A DNA stretch of 64,000 nucleotides from CBDFKQ01 sp965248855. Lineage in GTDB: Bacteria > Bacteroidota > Bacteroidia > Cytophagales > 172606-1. Positions 1 to 8,496 of this stretch are shown here, one piece after another. A program made the translations under genes and the position numbers. The notes under the pieces were generated by a model. That model searched no databases. It saw nothing but the letters and a program-made list of their open reading frames with translations, and was not told the DNA's origin. Numbering within the stretch: position 1 is the stretch's first letter; every line of letters starts with the position of its first letter. The stretch lies in NCBI GenBank assembly GCA_965248855.1, contig CBDFKQ010000014.1, positions 186,001-250,000 of the forward strand, in the 5' to 3' direction.

Positions 1-2938
1 CTTCAATTCACAAAACCCCGACTATATAACTTTACCTTCGTGCGATTGGAATGGTGCCACCACCTATGATGCCGGAAAAACGTGGTATGATGTGTCTATA
101 AATGGAAAATGGTATGGATGGAATTTCTCTGCCTATGCAGTTTCCCCGGGTGTTTGGTTCTTTGCAGAATGTGAAGACAATAACTTCTACAAACCGGTAT
201 TACGAATTACCCGTGATTATGGCAAAACCTATGAAACACAAAATTTGGGTCAGGGTTGGCTACCATCCACATCAAGTTATCTTGATCCTACCGATGTCAA
301 TGTATGGTTTTATAATACTTACAGAAGTACAGATGCAGGAAAAACATGGAACGGTACCGATAAGGGAGTTGTTGTTTTGACTCATGATAATAAAACAAAC
401 GCACTTTATGGTTATTCATATGATACCGGATGGGCTGTATTTAAATCAACCGATAAGGGTGCCACCTTCCAAAAAGTATTTTCAGCAGGCGGTGGAGATT
501 TAAGAGATATTGCAGTAGACAATGTAAATGGCTTTATATATGCATGTCATGATTTTTATGTAGAAAAATACAACGTATCCACCGGTACATTTGAAACTAT
601 GGGAGCTTTCCCTAAGGATCAGTATGGCAATGGCCCAACTACAAGAAGCGTAGCAGTGGATCCTGTAGATCCTAAAATAGTATATGTTGCAAATGGCGGC
701 CATTTTTATGCACCGGATAATTCTATAATGCGTTCAAAAGATGGCGGTGCAACCTGGGAATCGATCACACCGTCTCCCCGAAATAATAATACAAAGTATG
801 CCACTCCGGGCGGCGGCGGTGCAATAGACGCATTATGGTGTCGTGTTAATCCTAAAACAAGAGAACTTTTAGTAGGTACAAACGATTTTGGTTTCTGGAC
901 AATAGGCGCGCCGGGCTCAACAATTAATCAACCTCCAACAGTAAGCCTCACAGCACCGGTTGATAAAGCAACTTATCTTTCCGGAGCTGACGTTGCACTT
1001 ACGGCAACCGCTGCAGATGCGGACGGCACAATTGCAAAAGTAGAATTTTATAACGGCACCACACTTTTAGGAACTTCAAACGCTTCACCTTACGGCTTTA
1101 CATGGAAAGCAGTAACGTCAGGAAGTTATCAACTGACAGCAAAAGCATATGATGATAAAGGCGCTTCAACCGTATCTACAATTGTTAACATTACTGTCAG
1201 CGATGCCGCCGTTAATCAGCCTCCAACCGTAAGCCTTACAGCACCGGCCGATAAAGCCACTTATGTTTCGGGAACCGACGTGGCACTTACGGCAACCGCT
1301 GCAGATGCTGACGGCACAATTGCCAAAGTAGAATTTTATAACGGCACCACACTTTTAGGAACTTCAAACGCTTCACCTTACGGCTTTACATGGAAAGCAG
1401 TAACGGCAGGAAATTATCAACTGACAGCAAAAGCATATGATGATAAAGGATCTTCAACCGTATCTACAATCGTTAACATTACTGTCAGCGATGCCGCCGT
1501 TAATCAGCCTCCAACCGTAAGCCTCACGGCACCGGCCGATAAAGCCACTTATGTTTCGGGAACCGACGTGGCACTTACTGCAACCGCTGCAGATGCTGAC
1601 GGCACAATTGCCAAAGTAGAATTTTATAACGGCACCACACTTTTAGGAACTTCAAACGCTTCACCTTACGGCTTTACATGGAAAGCAGTAACGGCAGGAA
1701 ATTATCAACTTACCGCTAAAGCCTATGATGATAAAGGAGCTTCAACCGTATCGACAATTGTTAACATTACTGTCAGCAATGCCGCCGTTAATCAGCCTCC
1801 AACCGTAAGCCTCACGGCACCGGCCGATAAAGCCACTTATGTTTCGGGAACCGACGTGGCACTTACGGCAACCGCTGCAGATGCTGACGGCACAATTGCC
1901 AAAGTAGAATTTTATAACGGCAGCACACTTTTAGGAACTTCAAACGCTTCACCTTATGGCTTTACATGGAAAGCAGTGACGGCAGGAAATTATCAACTTA
2001 CCGCTAAAGCCTATGATGATAAAGGAGCTTCAACCGTATCGACAATTGTTAACATTACTGTCAGCAATGCCGCCGTTAATCAGCCTCCAACCGTAAGCCT
2101 TACGGCACCGGCCGATAAAGCCACTTATGTTTCGGGAACCGACGTGGCACTTACTGCAACCGCTGCAGATGCTGACGGCACAATTGCCAAAGTAGAATTT
2201 TATAACGGCACCACACTTTTAGGAACTTCAAACGCTTCACCTTACGGCTTTACATGGAAAGCAGTAACGGCAGGAAATTATCAACTGACAGCAAAAGCAT
2301 ATGATGATAAAGGATCTTCAACCGTATCTACAATTGTTAACATTACTGTCAGCGATGCCGCCGTTAATCAGCCTCCAACCGTAAGCCTTACAGCACCGGC
2401 CGATAAAGCCACTTATGTTTCGGGAACCGACGTGGCACTTACGGCAACCGCTGCAGATGCTGACGGCACAATTGCCAAAGTAGAATTTTATAACGGCACC
2501 ACACTTTTAGGAACTTCAAACGCTTCACCTTACGGCTTTACATGGAAAGCAGTAACGGCAGGAAATTATCAACTGACAGCTAAAGCATATGATGATAAAG
2601 GATCTTCAACCGTATCAAATATTGTGAATATAGTTGTTATGGGCGATCATGTGCCTTTCCCACATAATCAGGATATTATAGTGAGTAAAACATTTTCACC
2701 TAATGGAGACGGTATAGATGATTATTGGCAAATAGAATTTATCGAACAGTTTCCTCATTATCATATATCCGTATTCGACCGCTACGGGAAAAAAGTAATG
2801 GAGGCCATGCCGTATACAAACAGATGGGATGGCATGATAAATGGCAACCACCTTCCGGCAGAAGCATATTACTATGTAATTAAGGATAACTCAACAGGAG
2901 AAAATAAAAAAATAGGATCAATTACATTGCTCAGATAA
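1..2938 (+). CDS. Secreted BNR/Ig-repeat protein with T9SS type B sorting domain (5' end outside window)
   Basis: The reading frame is open back to the first bases of the window, so the true start lies outside; the GTG at 92 is only the first start-like codon. The first 270 or so residues (counted from 92) contain aspartate-box motifs such as DAGKTW and DGGATW, typical of BNR/sortilin-like beta-propellers. Six tandem Ig-like repeats of 96 residues follow (about 279-849), each beginning NQPPTVSLTAP. The last 90 residues, starting near FSPNGDG, match the gliding-motility-associated CHU_C domain, the type B signal for type IX secretion. By family knowledge this is a large protein exported and anchored on the cell surface. 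A PorP/SprF gene starts 4 nt after its stop, the usual partner arrangement. Ligand or enzymatic role is unknown. Confidence 0.9.
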   Translation, partial: FNSQNPDYITLPSCDWNGATTYDAGKTWYDVSINGKWYGWNFSAYAVSPGVWFFAECEDNNFYKPVLRITRDYGKTYETQNLGQGWLPSTSSYLDPTDVNVWFYNTYRSTDAGKTWNGTDKGVVVLTHDNKTNALYGYSYDTGWAVFKSTDKGATFQKVFSAGGGDLRDIAVDNVNGFIYACHDFYVEKYNVSTGTFETMGAFPKDQYGNGPTTRSVAVDPVDPKIVYVANGGHFYAPDNSIMRSKDGGATWESITPSPRNNNTKYATPGGGGAIDALWCRVNPKTRELLVGTNDFGFWTIGAPGSTINQPPTVSLTAPVDKATYLSGADVALTATAADADGTIAKVEFYNGTTLLGTSNASPYGFTWKAVTSGSYQLTAKAYDDKGASTVSTIVNITVSDAAVNQPPTVSLTAPADKATYVSGTDVALTATAADADGTIAKVEFYNGTTLLGTSNASPYGFTWKAVTAGNYQLTAKAYDDKGSSTVSTIVNITVSDAAVNQPPTVSLTAPADKATYVSGTDVALTATAADADGTIAKVEFYNGTTLLGTSNASPYGFTWKAVTAGNYQLTAKAYDDKGASTVSTIVNITVSNAAVNQPPTVSLTAPADKATYVSGTDVALTATAADADGTIAKVEFYNGSTLLGTSNASPYGFTWKAVTAGNYQLTAKAYDDKGASTVSTIVNITVSNAAVNQPPTVSLTAPADKATYVSGTDVALTATAADADGTIAKVEFYNGTTLLGTSNASPYGFTWKAVTAGNYQLTAKAYDDKGSSTVSTIVNITVSDAAVNQPPTVSLTAPADKATYVSGTDVALTATAADADGTIAKVEFYNGTTLLGTSNASPYGFTWKAVTAGNYQLTAKAYDDKGSSTVSNIVNIVVMGDHVPFPHNQDIIVSKTFSPNGDGIDDYWQIEFIEQFPHYHISVFDRYGKKVMEAMPYTNRWDGMINGNHLPAEAYYYVIKDNSTGENKKIGSITLLR
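926..2638 (+). repeat. Six tandem 288-bp Ig-domain coding repeats
   Basis: Units begin at 926, 1214, 1502, 1790, 2078 and 2366, exactly 288 bp apart, and encode 96-residue Ig-like domains. Units 2 to 6 are nearly identical even at third codon positions; unit 1 is the most diverged (VDKATYLSGAD against ADKATYVSGTD). Alternation of GSS/GAS and SDAAV/SNAAV variants suggests recent amplification or gene conversion between units. Confidence 0.95.
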
Positions 2939-2942
2939 AATC

Positions 2943-4316
2943 ATGTTTAAAAAAAATAAATATTTTTACTTATTTCTCACAGTATTATTAACAAATGCAT
3001 TAAGTGCCCAACAAACGGCCTTATTTAATCAGTTTTTTGTCAATCCTTATCTGTATAATCCTTCTTATGCAGGTAAAGGAAACATAACCCGGGTGCAATT
3101 TTTGCACAGAAGGCAATGGGCGGGTGTGGAAGGCGCTCCTGTTACCTCTGCCTTGAGTTTTCAACTTCCGGTTAATAATAAAGTTTCCCTTGGGTTAAAT
3201 GTTATTTCCGATAAGAGAGGAATACTGGCTACCAATTCCGGTTTATTTACCTTTGGGTATACACTCCAAATGGGCAGTGAACAATCTGTGAGGATTGGAT
3301 TATCATTGGGTGCTGAAAGCAATATCGCCGATGCGGGGAATTCGAACGACCCTGCAGTACTTAATTCCAATAAAACCGGTGTTCAGGCAAATTATGGCAT
3401 CAGCTACCATTTAAAAAGTTTTCATATCGGAGTCGCCTTACCAAGGCTCTTGCAATCAAAGGCACCAAGTGTAAATGAATTTGGCAACCTTAAGTTTTCT
3501 CCTACAAATAACTTTATTATCAATACCGGCTACAGGTTTGAATTCCCCGGAGGGAAAGTTGCTTTTGAACCCAATTTAATTTACAGGCGAAACGATAATT
3601 TATTTTCTCAGGTTGAAGCAGTGGGTACAGTACATATTAATAATTTATTTTGGTTTGGCGGTTCATACCGTCAGGATTATGGACCTGCGGCTTTTATCGG
3701 GATAAAAGTAAAAGAAAGGATCACGTTTGGTTATGCCTACGAAATCCCTTCATCTTCCACTACAGGGCCCGGAAGCCCCACACATGAATTGCTGCTCAGT
3801 ATTGGTTTCAAAAGAAACAGGGCATCGGTTGGAGAAACCCAAAAGGAGGATGAAGCGCAAAAAGAAGAAATTGCCAAAGTGGATAAGCTGGAGTCCGAAT
3901 CAAATAATGAAAATGTAAAAGAAGAAAATAAAGTTGCCAATGCAGAACCAATTATAAAAAACTCCAATCAATATAATGCGCCGACTGATTACATACGTAA
4001 AAACGGCAGGGAAGTAAACAAACCGGGCAAAAAAGAAGAAATAATAAAACTAAAGGTTAAGAAACATATCCTGGAAGCTGAAAAAGGACATTATATTGTA
4101 ATCGGTGCATTCAGGATGTATGACAATGTAATACGTTATCAAAATCAGTTAAAAGATCAGGGGGTTTATTGCACAGTTACCTACAGTTCAACTTCATTAT
4201 ACTATTACGCTTACCTTTACGAACCTTCGCTCAGTGTTGAAGATGCCCGACAAAAAAGGGATGAAACCAGAAGGCAAGCAAGGTTTGAAGACGCATGGTT
4301 AATGATTGTTGAATAA
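2943..4316 (+). CDS. PorP/SprF family T9SS outer-membrane protein with C-terminal SPOR-like domain
   Basis: A signal peptide (about 1-22, ending SAQ) is followed by the PorP/SprF signature: FNQFFVNPYLYNPSYAG, the RRQWAGVEGAP block and a run of amphipathic beta strands to about residue 290. Members sit in the outer membrane and help export or anchor a cognate type B T9SS substrate, here the CHU_C protein ending 4 nt upstream. After the barrel comes a lysine/glutamate-rich linker (about 295-375), then roughly 80 residues beginning near HYIVIGAFRMYDNVIRY that resemble a SPOR peptidoglycan-binding domain. At 457 residues it is clearly longer than the usual 300-350. The PorP/SprF part is secure; the SPOR call is by pattern only. 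Confidence 0.88.
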   Translation: MFKKNKYFYLFLTVLLTNALSAQQTALFNQFFVNPYLYNPSYAGKGNITRVQFLHRRQWAGVEGAPVTSALSFQLPVNNKVSLGLNVISDKRGILATNSGLFTFGYTLQMGSEQSVRIGLSLGAESNIADAGNSNDPAVLNSNKTGVQANYGISYHLKSFHIGVALPRLLQSKAPSVNEFGNLKFSPTNNFIINTGYRFEFPGGKVAFEPNLIYRRNDNLFSQVEAVGTVHINNLFWFGGSYRQDYGPAAFIGIKVKERITFGYAYEIPSSSTTGPGSPTHELLLSIGFKRNRASVGETQKEDEAQKEEIAKVDKLESESNNENVKEENKVANAEPIIKNSNQYNAPTDYIRKNGREVNKPGKKEEIIKLKVKKHILEAEKGHYIVIGAFRMYDNVIRYQNQLKDQGVYCTVTYSSTSLYYYAYLYEPSLSVEDARQKRDETRRQARFEDAWLMIVE

Positions 4317-4356
4317 AAAATACTAATTTACAGTTTGAAAAAATTTATTTTATTTC

Positions 4357-4935
4357 ATGAATAATCTTTTTCCGATTTTTTTAAAACTTGAGCAACTCCA
4401 AACCTTAATTGTTGGAGGAGGATATGTAGGCTTGGAAAAGATTACTGCTGTATTAGAAAACTCTCCCGAAGCAAATATTACACTTATCGCACCGGAAATA
4501 AGGGAAGAAATTATAAACTTTTCAAAAAAAAATAATTTAAAAATAATTTGTAGAAAGTTTGAAGATAGTGATTTGGATGGAAAAGATTTAGTAATTGTAG
4601 CTACTAATGATAAAATAGAAAATGCAAGGATTAAATCGGTTGCAAAACAAAAAAAAATCCTTACAAATGTAGCCGATACACCTGATTTATGTGATTTTTA
4701 TCTTTCATCAGTAGTTAGAAAGGGTGATTTAAAAATGGCAATTTCAACAAATGGAAAATCACCTACTGTTGCCAAACGTATTAAAGAAGTTTTACAAGAA
4801 TCCTTCCCCGACGAAATCGATACGACCCTTAATAATTTAACAAAAATAAGAGAATCACTTTCCGGTGATTTTGCCTCTAAGGTCGAAAAACTCAATGAAA
4901 TCACTCAATTGCTTATAGAGCCAAAAAAAAATTAA
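4357..4935 (+). CDS. Precorrin-2 dehydrogenase / sirohydrochlorin ferrochelatase (siroheme synthase N-terminal type)
   Basis: The 192-residue protein opens with FPIFLKLEQLQTLIVGGGYVG, a Rossmann NAD-binding loop (GGGYVG) typical of the CysG N-terminal/Met8p/SirC family, and keeps the central VNVADTPDLCDFYLSS-like segment (here TNVADTPDLCDFYLSS) and the AISTNGKSPTVAKRIKE stretch. By family it oxidises precorrin-2 to sirohydrochlorin with NAD and may insert iron to form siroheme, the cofactor of sulfite reductase. It lacks the methyltransferase half of CysG, as is common in Bacteroidota. It leads a same-strand group with cysH, cysD and cysN, which fits siroheme supply for sulfate reduction. Sulfite reductase itself is not in the window. 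Confidence 0.88.
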   Translation: MNNLFPIFLKLEQLQTLIVGGGYVGLEKITAVLENSPEANITLIAPEIREEIINFSKKNNLKIICRKFEDSDLDGKDLVIVATNDKIENARIKSVAKQKKILTNVADTPDLCDFYLSSVVRKGDLKMAISTNGKSPTVAKRIKEVLQESFPDEIDTTLNNLTKIRESLSGDFASKVEKLNEITQLLIEPKKN

Positions 4936-4977
4936 ACTTTTAAATACAGTCATCTATCAACTTAATAGATTTTAAAT

Positions 4978-4985
4978 TACTTTTG
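4978..4985 (+). promoter_or_regulatory. Possible -7 promoter box upstream of cysH
   Basis: TACTTTTG fits the Bacteroidota -7 consensus TAnnTTTG and lies 23 nt before the cysH start codon. No good TTG element is seen at the expected -33 distance, so the call is tentative. Confidence 0.4.
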
Positions 4986-5008
4986 CAGGAATATTACTAT
5001 AAGCTATC

Positions 5009-5710
5009 ATGAACGAGGCAGAAGAGTTAAAAAATATTCTTGAAAAGCTTTCTTTAGCAGAAGGTTTGGCATACATTAATGAAAAATACAACGATAATGC
5101 TGTTTTTTCATCTTCATTTGGGCAGGAAGACCAGGTAATTTTTGATTCTATTGCAAAAACCAATTTAGATATTCGCATTTTTACTTTGGATACCGGCCGT
5201 TTGTTTCAGGAAAGTTACGAACTAATGGATAATACCAAAAGCAGATACAACCATTCATTTGAAACCTATTTCCCCGAAAGTTCGAAAGTTGAAAATTTAG
5301 TTAAGGAGAAAGGATTTAACAGTTTTTATTTTTCAATAGAAAATAGAAAAGAATGTTGTTTTATCCGTAAAATTGAACCTTTAAAAAGAGCTTTACACGG
5401 AGCAAAGGTATGGATTACAGGAGTTCGTGCAGAACAATCGGAAAATAGATCGGATATGCAATTGGTTGAATGGGATGAAGGAAATAAAATAATCAAATAC
5501 AATCCCTTGTTACATTGGTCATATGATGATGTATTAAATTATATTGATCTTAACCAAGTGCCCGATAACGTTTTACATAAAAAAGGTTTTATAAGTATTG
5601 GTTGTCAATCATGTACCAGAGCCATATTACCGGGCGAACATCCACGAGCGGGCCGCTGGTGGTGGGAAGCATCACAAAAGGAATGTGGCTTGCACAGTGT
5701 TATTAAATAA
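5009..5710 (+). CDS. cysH: Assimilatory adenylyl-sulfate (APS) reductase, CysH family
   Basis: This 233-residue protein shows the PAPS/APS reductase fold: SSSFGQEDQ near 34-42, FTLDTGRLFQE near 58-68 and a GVRAEQSENRS loop. It carries both cysteine pairs that bind a 4Fe-4S cluster, Cys116-Cys117 (ECCFIRKIEPL) and Cys199/Cys202 (GCQSC), and the C-terminal ECGLH with catalytic Cys226. By family knowledge the cluster cysteines mark enzymes that use APS directly rather than PAPS. That agrees with the neighbourhood: cysD and cysN follow and no cysC kinase is present. It reduces APS to sulfite with thioredoxin-type electron donors in the cytoplasm. Confidence 0.95.
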   Translation: MNEAEELKNILEKLSLAEGLAYINEKYNDNAVFSSSFGQEDQVIFDSIAKTNLDIRIFTLDTGRLFQESYELMDNTKSRYNHSFETYFPESSKVENLVKEKGFNSFYFSIENRKECCFIRKIEPLKRALHGAKVWITGVRAEQSENRSDMQLVEWDEGNKIIKYNPLLHWSYDDVLNYIDLNQVPDNVLHKKGFISIGCQSCTRAILPGEHPRAGRWWWEASQKECGLHSVIK

Positions 5711-5764
5711 ATGAGACTGTGATTAACAACCGGAAATAAGTTTTAATACTAATTAATAAAATAA

Positions 5765-6670
5765 ATGTCTGACACAGATTCGGTTTTTCCAAGGGAGTTA
5801 GAAGATGAAGCAATTTACATTCTTCGTGAAGTAGCGGCTCAATTTGAAAAACCTGCGATTTTATTTTCAGGTGGAAAAGATTCTATTACGATTGTGCGAT
5901 TGGCACAAAAAGCTTTTTATCCCGGCAAAATACCTTTTCCATTATTGCATATTGATACAGGGCACAATTTTCCGGAAACCATAGAATTTCGGGATTGGCT
6001 TGTAAAAGAACTAAATCTGGACTTAAAAGTATATTACGTTCAGGATTCTATCAATCAAGGAAAAGTTAAAGAAGAAACAGGTAAATATGCAAGCCGGAAT
6101 GCCTTACAAACCGTTACATTGCTCGATGCTATCGAAAGTTTAAAATACGATGCATGTATAGGCGGAGCAAGAAGGGATGAGGAAAAAGCTCGTGCCAAAG
6201 AAAGAATTTTTTCGGTAAGAGATGATTTTGGGCAATGGGATGCAAAAAAGCAAAGGCCGGAGTTGTATGATATGCTCAATGGAAAAATTAATATTGGTGA
6301 AAACGTTCGTGTTTTCCCTATTTCAAACTGGACAGAATTAGACGTTTGGAATTATATAAAAGAAGAGAAAATAGCTATTCCAAGTATATACTATACTCAT
6401 AAAAGAATGGTTATTGAACGTGATGAAATGATTTGGGCCGCCTCAGAATTTTTAAATACATCTCCGGATGAAATTCCATTTGAAGCTACTGTTAGGTTTA
6501 GAACTGTTGGTGATATGACTTGTACAGCTGCCGTCCTTTCCGAAGCCGACAACCTGGGTGATATAATTTTAGAAATCCTTTCAGCTAAAATTTCAGAACG
6601 TGGAGCACGTATTGATGATAAAAGATCGGAAGCTGCTATGGAGAAGAGGAAGCAAGCGGGGTATTTTTAG
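5765..6670 (+). CDS. cysD: Sulfate adenylyltransferase subunit 2 (CysD)
   Basis: The 301-residue protein contains the PP-loop SGGKDS at 35-40, the HIDTGHNFPET segment and a central GGARRDEEKARAKERIFS block, all typical of the small ATP sulfurylase subunit. It joins sulfate and ATP to give APS and pyrophosphate, with the reaction driven by GTP hydrolysis in CysN. Length is as expected. It lies 54 nt after cysH and 130 nt before cysN on the same strand; a strong inverted repeat sits in the second gap. Function is confident. Confidence 0.97.
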   Translation: MSDTDSVFPRELEDEAIYILREVAAQFEKPAILFSGGKDSITIVRLAQKAFYPGKIPFPLLHIDTGHNFPETIEFRDWLVKELNLDLKVYYVQDSINQGKVKEETGKYASRNALQTVTLLDAIESLKYDACIGGARRDEEKARAKERIFSVRDDFGQWDAKKQRPELYDMLNGKINIGENVRVFPISNWTELDVWNYIKEEKIAIPSIYYTHKRMVIERDEMIWAASEFLNTSPDEIPFEATVRFRTVGDMTCTAAVLSEADNLGDIILEILSAKISERGARIDDKRSEAAMEKRKQAGYF

Positions 6671-6744
6671 ATTTAGAGGAAAGAAGAAAGACAAGAATAA
6701 AGAATAAAAACTTTTCAGGATTAAATTTAAGATAAGATAATTAA

Positions 6745-6785
6745 ATTGATGGTTTCTGCATTTTGTAAATGCAGAAACCATCAAT
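6745..6785 (+). other. Perfect 18-bp inverted repeat in the cysD-cysN gap
   Basis: Arms at 6745-6762 and 6768-6785 are perfectly complementary (ATTGATGGTTTCTGCATT and its complement) around a 5-nt loop. The right arm ends 15 nt before the cysN ATG. No T-run follows on the plus strand, so it is not a standard terminator. It may be an RNA processing or stability hairpin, or a protein-binding palindrome. Confidence 0.8.
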
Positions 6786-6800
6786 CTACTAATAAATGAA

Positions 6801-8051
6801 ATGGATATTTTAAGAATTGCCACTGCAGGTAGTGTAGATGATGGAAAAAGTACTTTAATAGGAAGGCTTTTGTATGAAACAAATTCTATAACAAAAGATA
6901 AAATAGAAGCGCTTGAAAGTGCAAGCAAAAGAAAAGGTTTGGATTTTTTAGATTTATCTTTATTAACTGACGGACTAATTGCCGAGCGTGAACAAGGTAT
7001 TACAATTGATGTTGCACACATTTATTTTGCCACCCCTCATCGTAAATATATAATTGCCGATACTCCCGGCCATTTTGAATATACACGCAACATGGTTACC
7101 GGAGCTTCTAATGCAAGTGTTTCATTAATTTTGATAGATGCCAGGCATGGAGTTGTTGAACAAACGCATCGTCATTTTTATATTGCCTCCATGTTGCGCA
7201 TACCAAATGTAATTGTATGTATCAACAAAATGGATTTGGTTAATTATGAAGAAAACCGTTTTGATGAAATTGTAAATTCATTTCAAGAAACGGCTTCAAA
7301 AGGAAGTTTTTTAGGGCAAAATGTTCAATTCATTCCTATTTCATCACTTTTTGGCGATAACCTTATCAGGCATTCCGAAAAAATGAATTGGTTTAATGGC
7401 GAAAGCTTACTTGAAACATTAGAAAATATTGAAGTCGGAAAAGTGCATGCAAGCCATTTTCCTGCACGTTTCCCTGTTCAATTAGTAATTCGGCCAATGA
7501 CAGATCAATTTCGTGATTACAGAGGTTATTCCGGAAAAATCACGAGTGGCCAATTCTTGGTTGGAGATGAAATAATGGTATTACCAACAGGCCGGAAAAG
7601 TAAAATCAAATCAATTGAAAAGTTTGGCGAACCATTAAAAAGTGCAATTTCAAAAGAATCTGTTGTAATAACTTTGGAAGATGATGTTGATATAAGCAGA
7701 GGGAATATGTTGGTTAAAGTAAATGAACCTGCCGAATCAAAAAAAGAAATTTCTGCAAGGATTTGTTGGCTCGATCATCAAAATCTGGTTAGCGGTAAAA
7801 TGTATTTACTTCAGCATGGTATAAATAGAGTGAAAGCAAAAGTATTAAGCCTTGATGAAAAAATAAATGTTGAAACTTTAAAAAAATCAGGTGAGGCGAA
7901 TGAGTTAAAATTAAACGAAATCGGATGGATAAAATTAAAAATGGCTCAACCCATTTTTGCAGATAAATTTATTGATAACCCCGCAAACGGATGTTTTATT
8001 CTCATAGATGAGTTTTCAAATAATACAGTCGGGATAGGTTTTATCGAATAA
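6801..8051 (+). CDS. cysN: Sulfate adenylyltransferase subunit 1, GTPase (CysN)
   Basis: The protein has 416 residues and is an EF-Tu-like GTPase. The P-loop GSVDDGKST is at about 10-18, then the switch region with EREQGITIDVA, the G3 motif DTPGH, and the G4 motif NKMD. Domain II and III follow (FPVQLVIRP onward). It couples GTP hydrolysis to APS formation by CysD. It lacks a fused CysC kinase domain, consistent with the APS-type CysH two genes upstream. It is the last gene of the sulfate group, and no clear terminator is visible after it. Confidence 0.97.
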   Translation: MDILRIATAGSVDDGKSTLIGRLLYETNSITKDKIEALESASKRKGLDFLDLSLLTDGLIAEREQGITIDVAHIYFATPHRKYIIADTPGHFEYTRNMVTGASNASVSLILIDARHGVVEQTHRHFYIASMLRIPNVIVCINKMDLVNYEENRFDEIVNSFQETASKGSFLGQNVQFIPISSLFGDNLIRHSEKMNWFNGESLLETLENIEVGKVHASHFPARFPVQLVIRPMTDQFRDYRGYSGKITSGQFLVGDEIMVLPTGRKSKIKSIEKFGEPLKSAISKESVVITLEDDVDISRGNMLVKVNEPAESKKEISARICWLDHQNLVSGKMYLLQHGINRVKAKVLSLDEKINVETLKKSGEANELKLNEIGWIKLKMAQPIFADKFIDNPANGCFILIDEFSNNTVGIGFIE

Positions 8052-8179
8052 AATTTAACCTATTATTTCAATGGCGATTAGTTCTAAAACTATCTTTTTA
8101 TCTTTAAGATATATCACTGTTATCCGGATATGTTTTTGGTTTCAAAATTATTAATATATTGATATTGATAAATCAATCA

Positions 8180-8495
8180 TTAAAATGTCCACCAGAATAT
8201 TTTATCCAGATTGTTTTCGTATATATCCTTAGTGATGGTAAATACAATTTCGAAGGCGAGTTTATTTTCATCAAATTCTTCATCAGGATTAAAAAGTCTT
8301 TTAACCTTAACTAAATACTTGCCATTTTCAATTAAGAACTTTTGATTTCCATGGTTGTCCGCTGGAATTCCATATTCTTTAAATTGAGCAGCCATTGTCA
8401 AATCTGTATAATCTGCCAAATAAAGCATTCCGTTTGTCACTTCAATAGAAGCAGTAAATATTTGGAAAGCAGAAGTCTTTAGCCTGAACGGTCAT
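8180..8495 (-). pseudogene. Third gene of the DUF262-RelA/SpoT operon, interrupted by a +1 frameshift
   Basis: The longest intact frame begins with a GTG at 8440 and encodes 86 residues with no good ribosome site. Its frame runs back to a stop at 8494-8492. An ATG at 8495-8493 lies exactly one base after the RelA/SpoT stop codon, the same TAA-T-ATG junction seen between the first two genes of this operon. Removing one base near 8478 joins MTVQAK to TSAFQIFTASIEVTNG and gives about 104 residues ending DKIFWWTF. I do not recognise the family. The intact form would be a small acidic soluble protein, possibly an antitoxin or accessory subunit, but that is inference. An annotation pipeline may show only the 8180-8440 frame. 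Confidence 0.6.
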
Positions 8496-8496
8496 A

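Noticed and set aside
926..2638. Repeat array as a CRISPR
   Set aside because: Units are 288 bp, in frame and coding for Ig domains, with no spacers.
6745..6785. The cysD-cysN hairpin as a terminator
   Set aside because: No T-run follows on the plus strand, and cysN is needed with cysD, so termination there is unlikely.
6593..7021. Minus-strand 142-codon frame across the cysD-cysN gap
   Set aside because: It overlaps both genes antisense and includes the palindrome; no family pattern.
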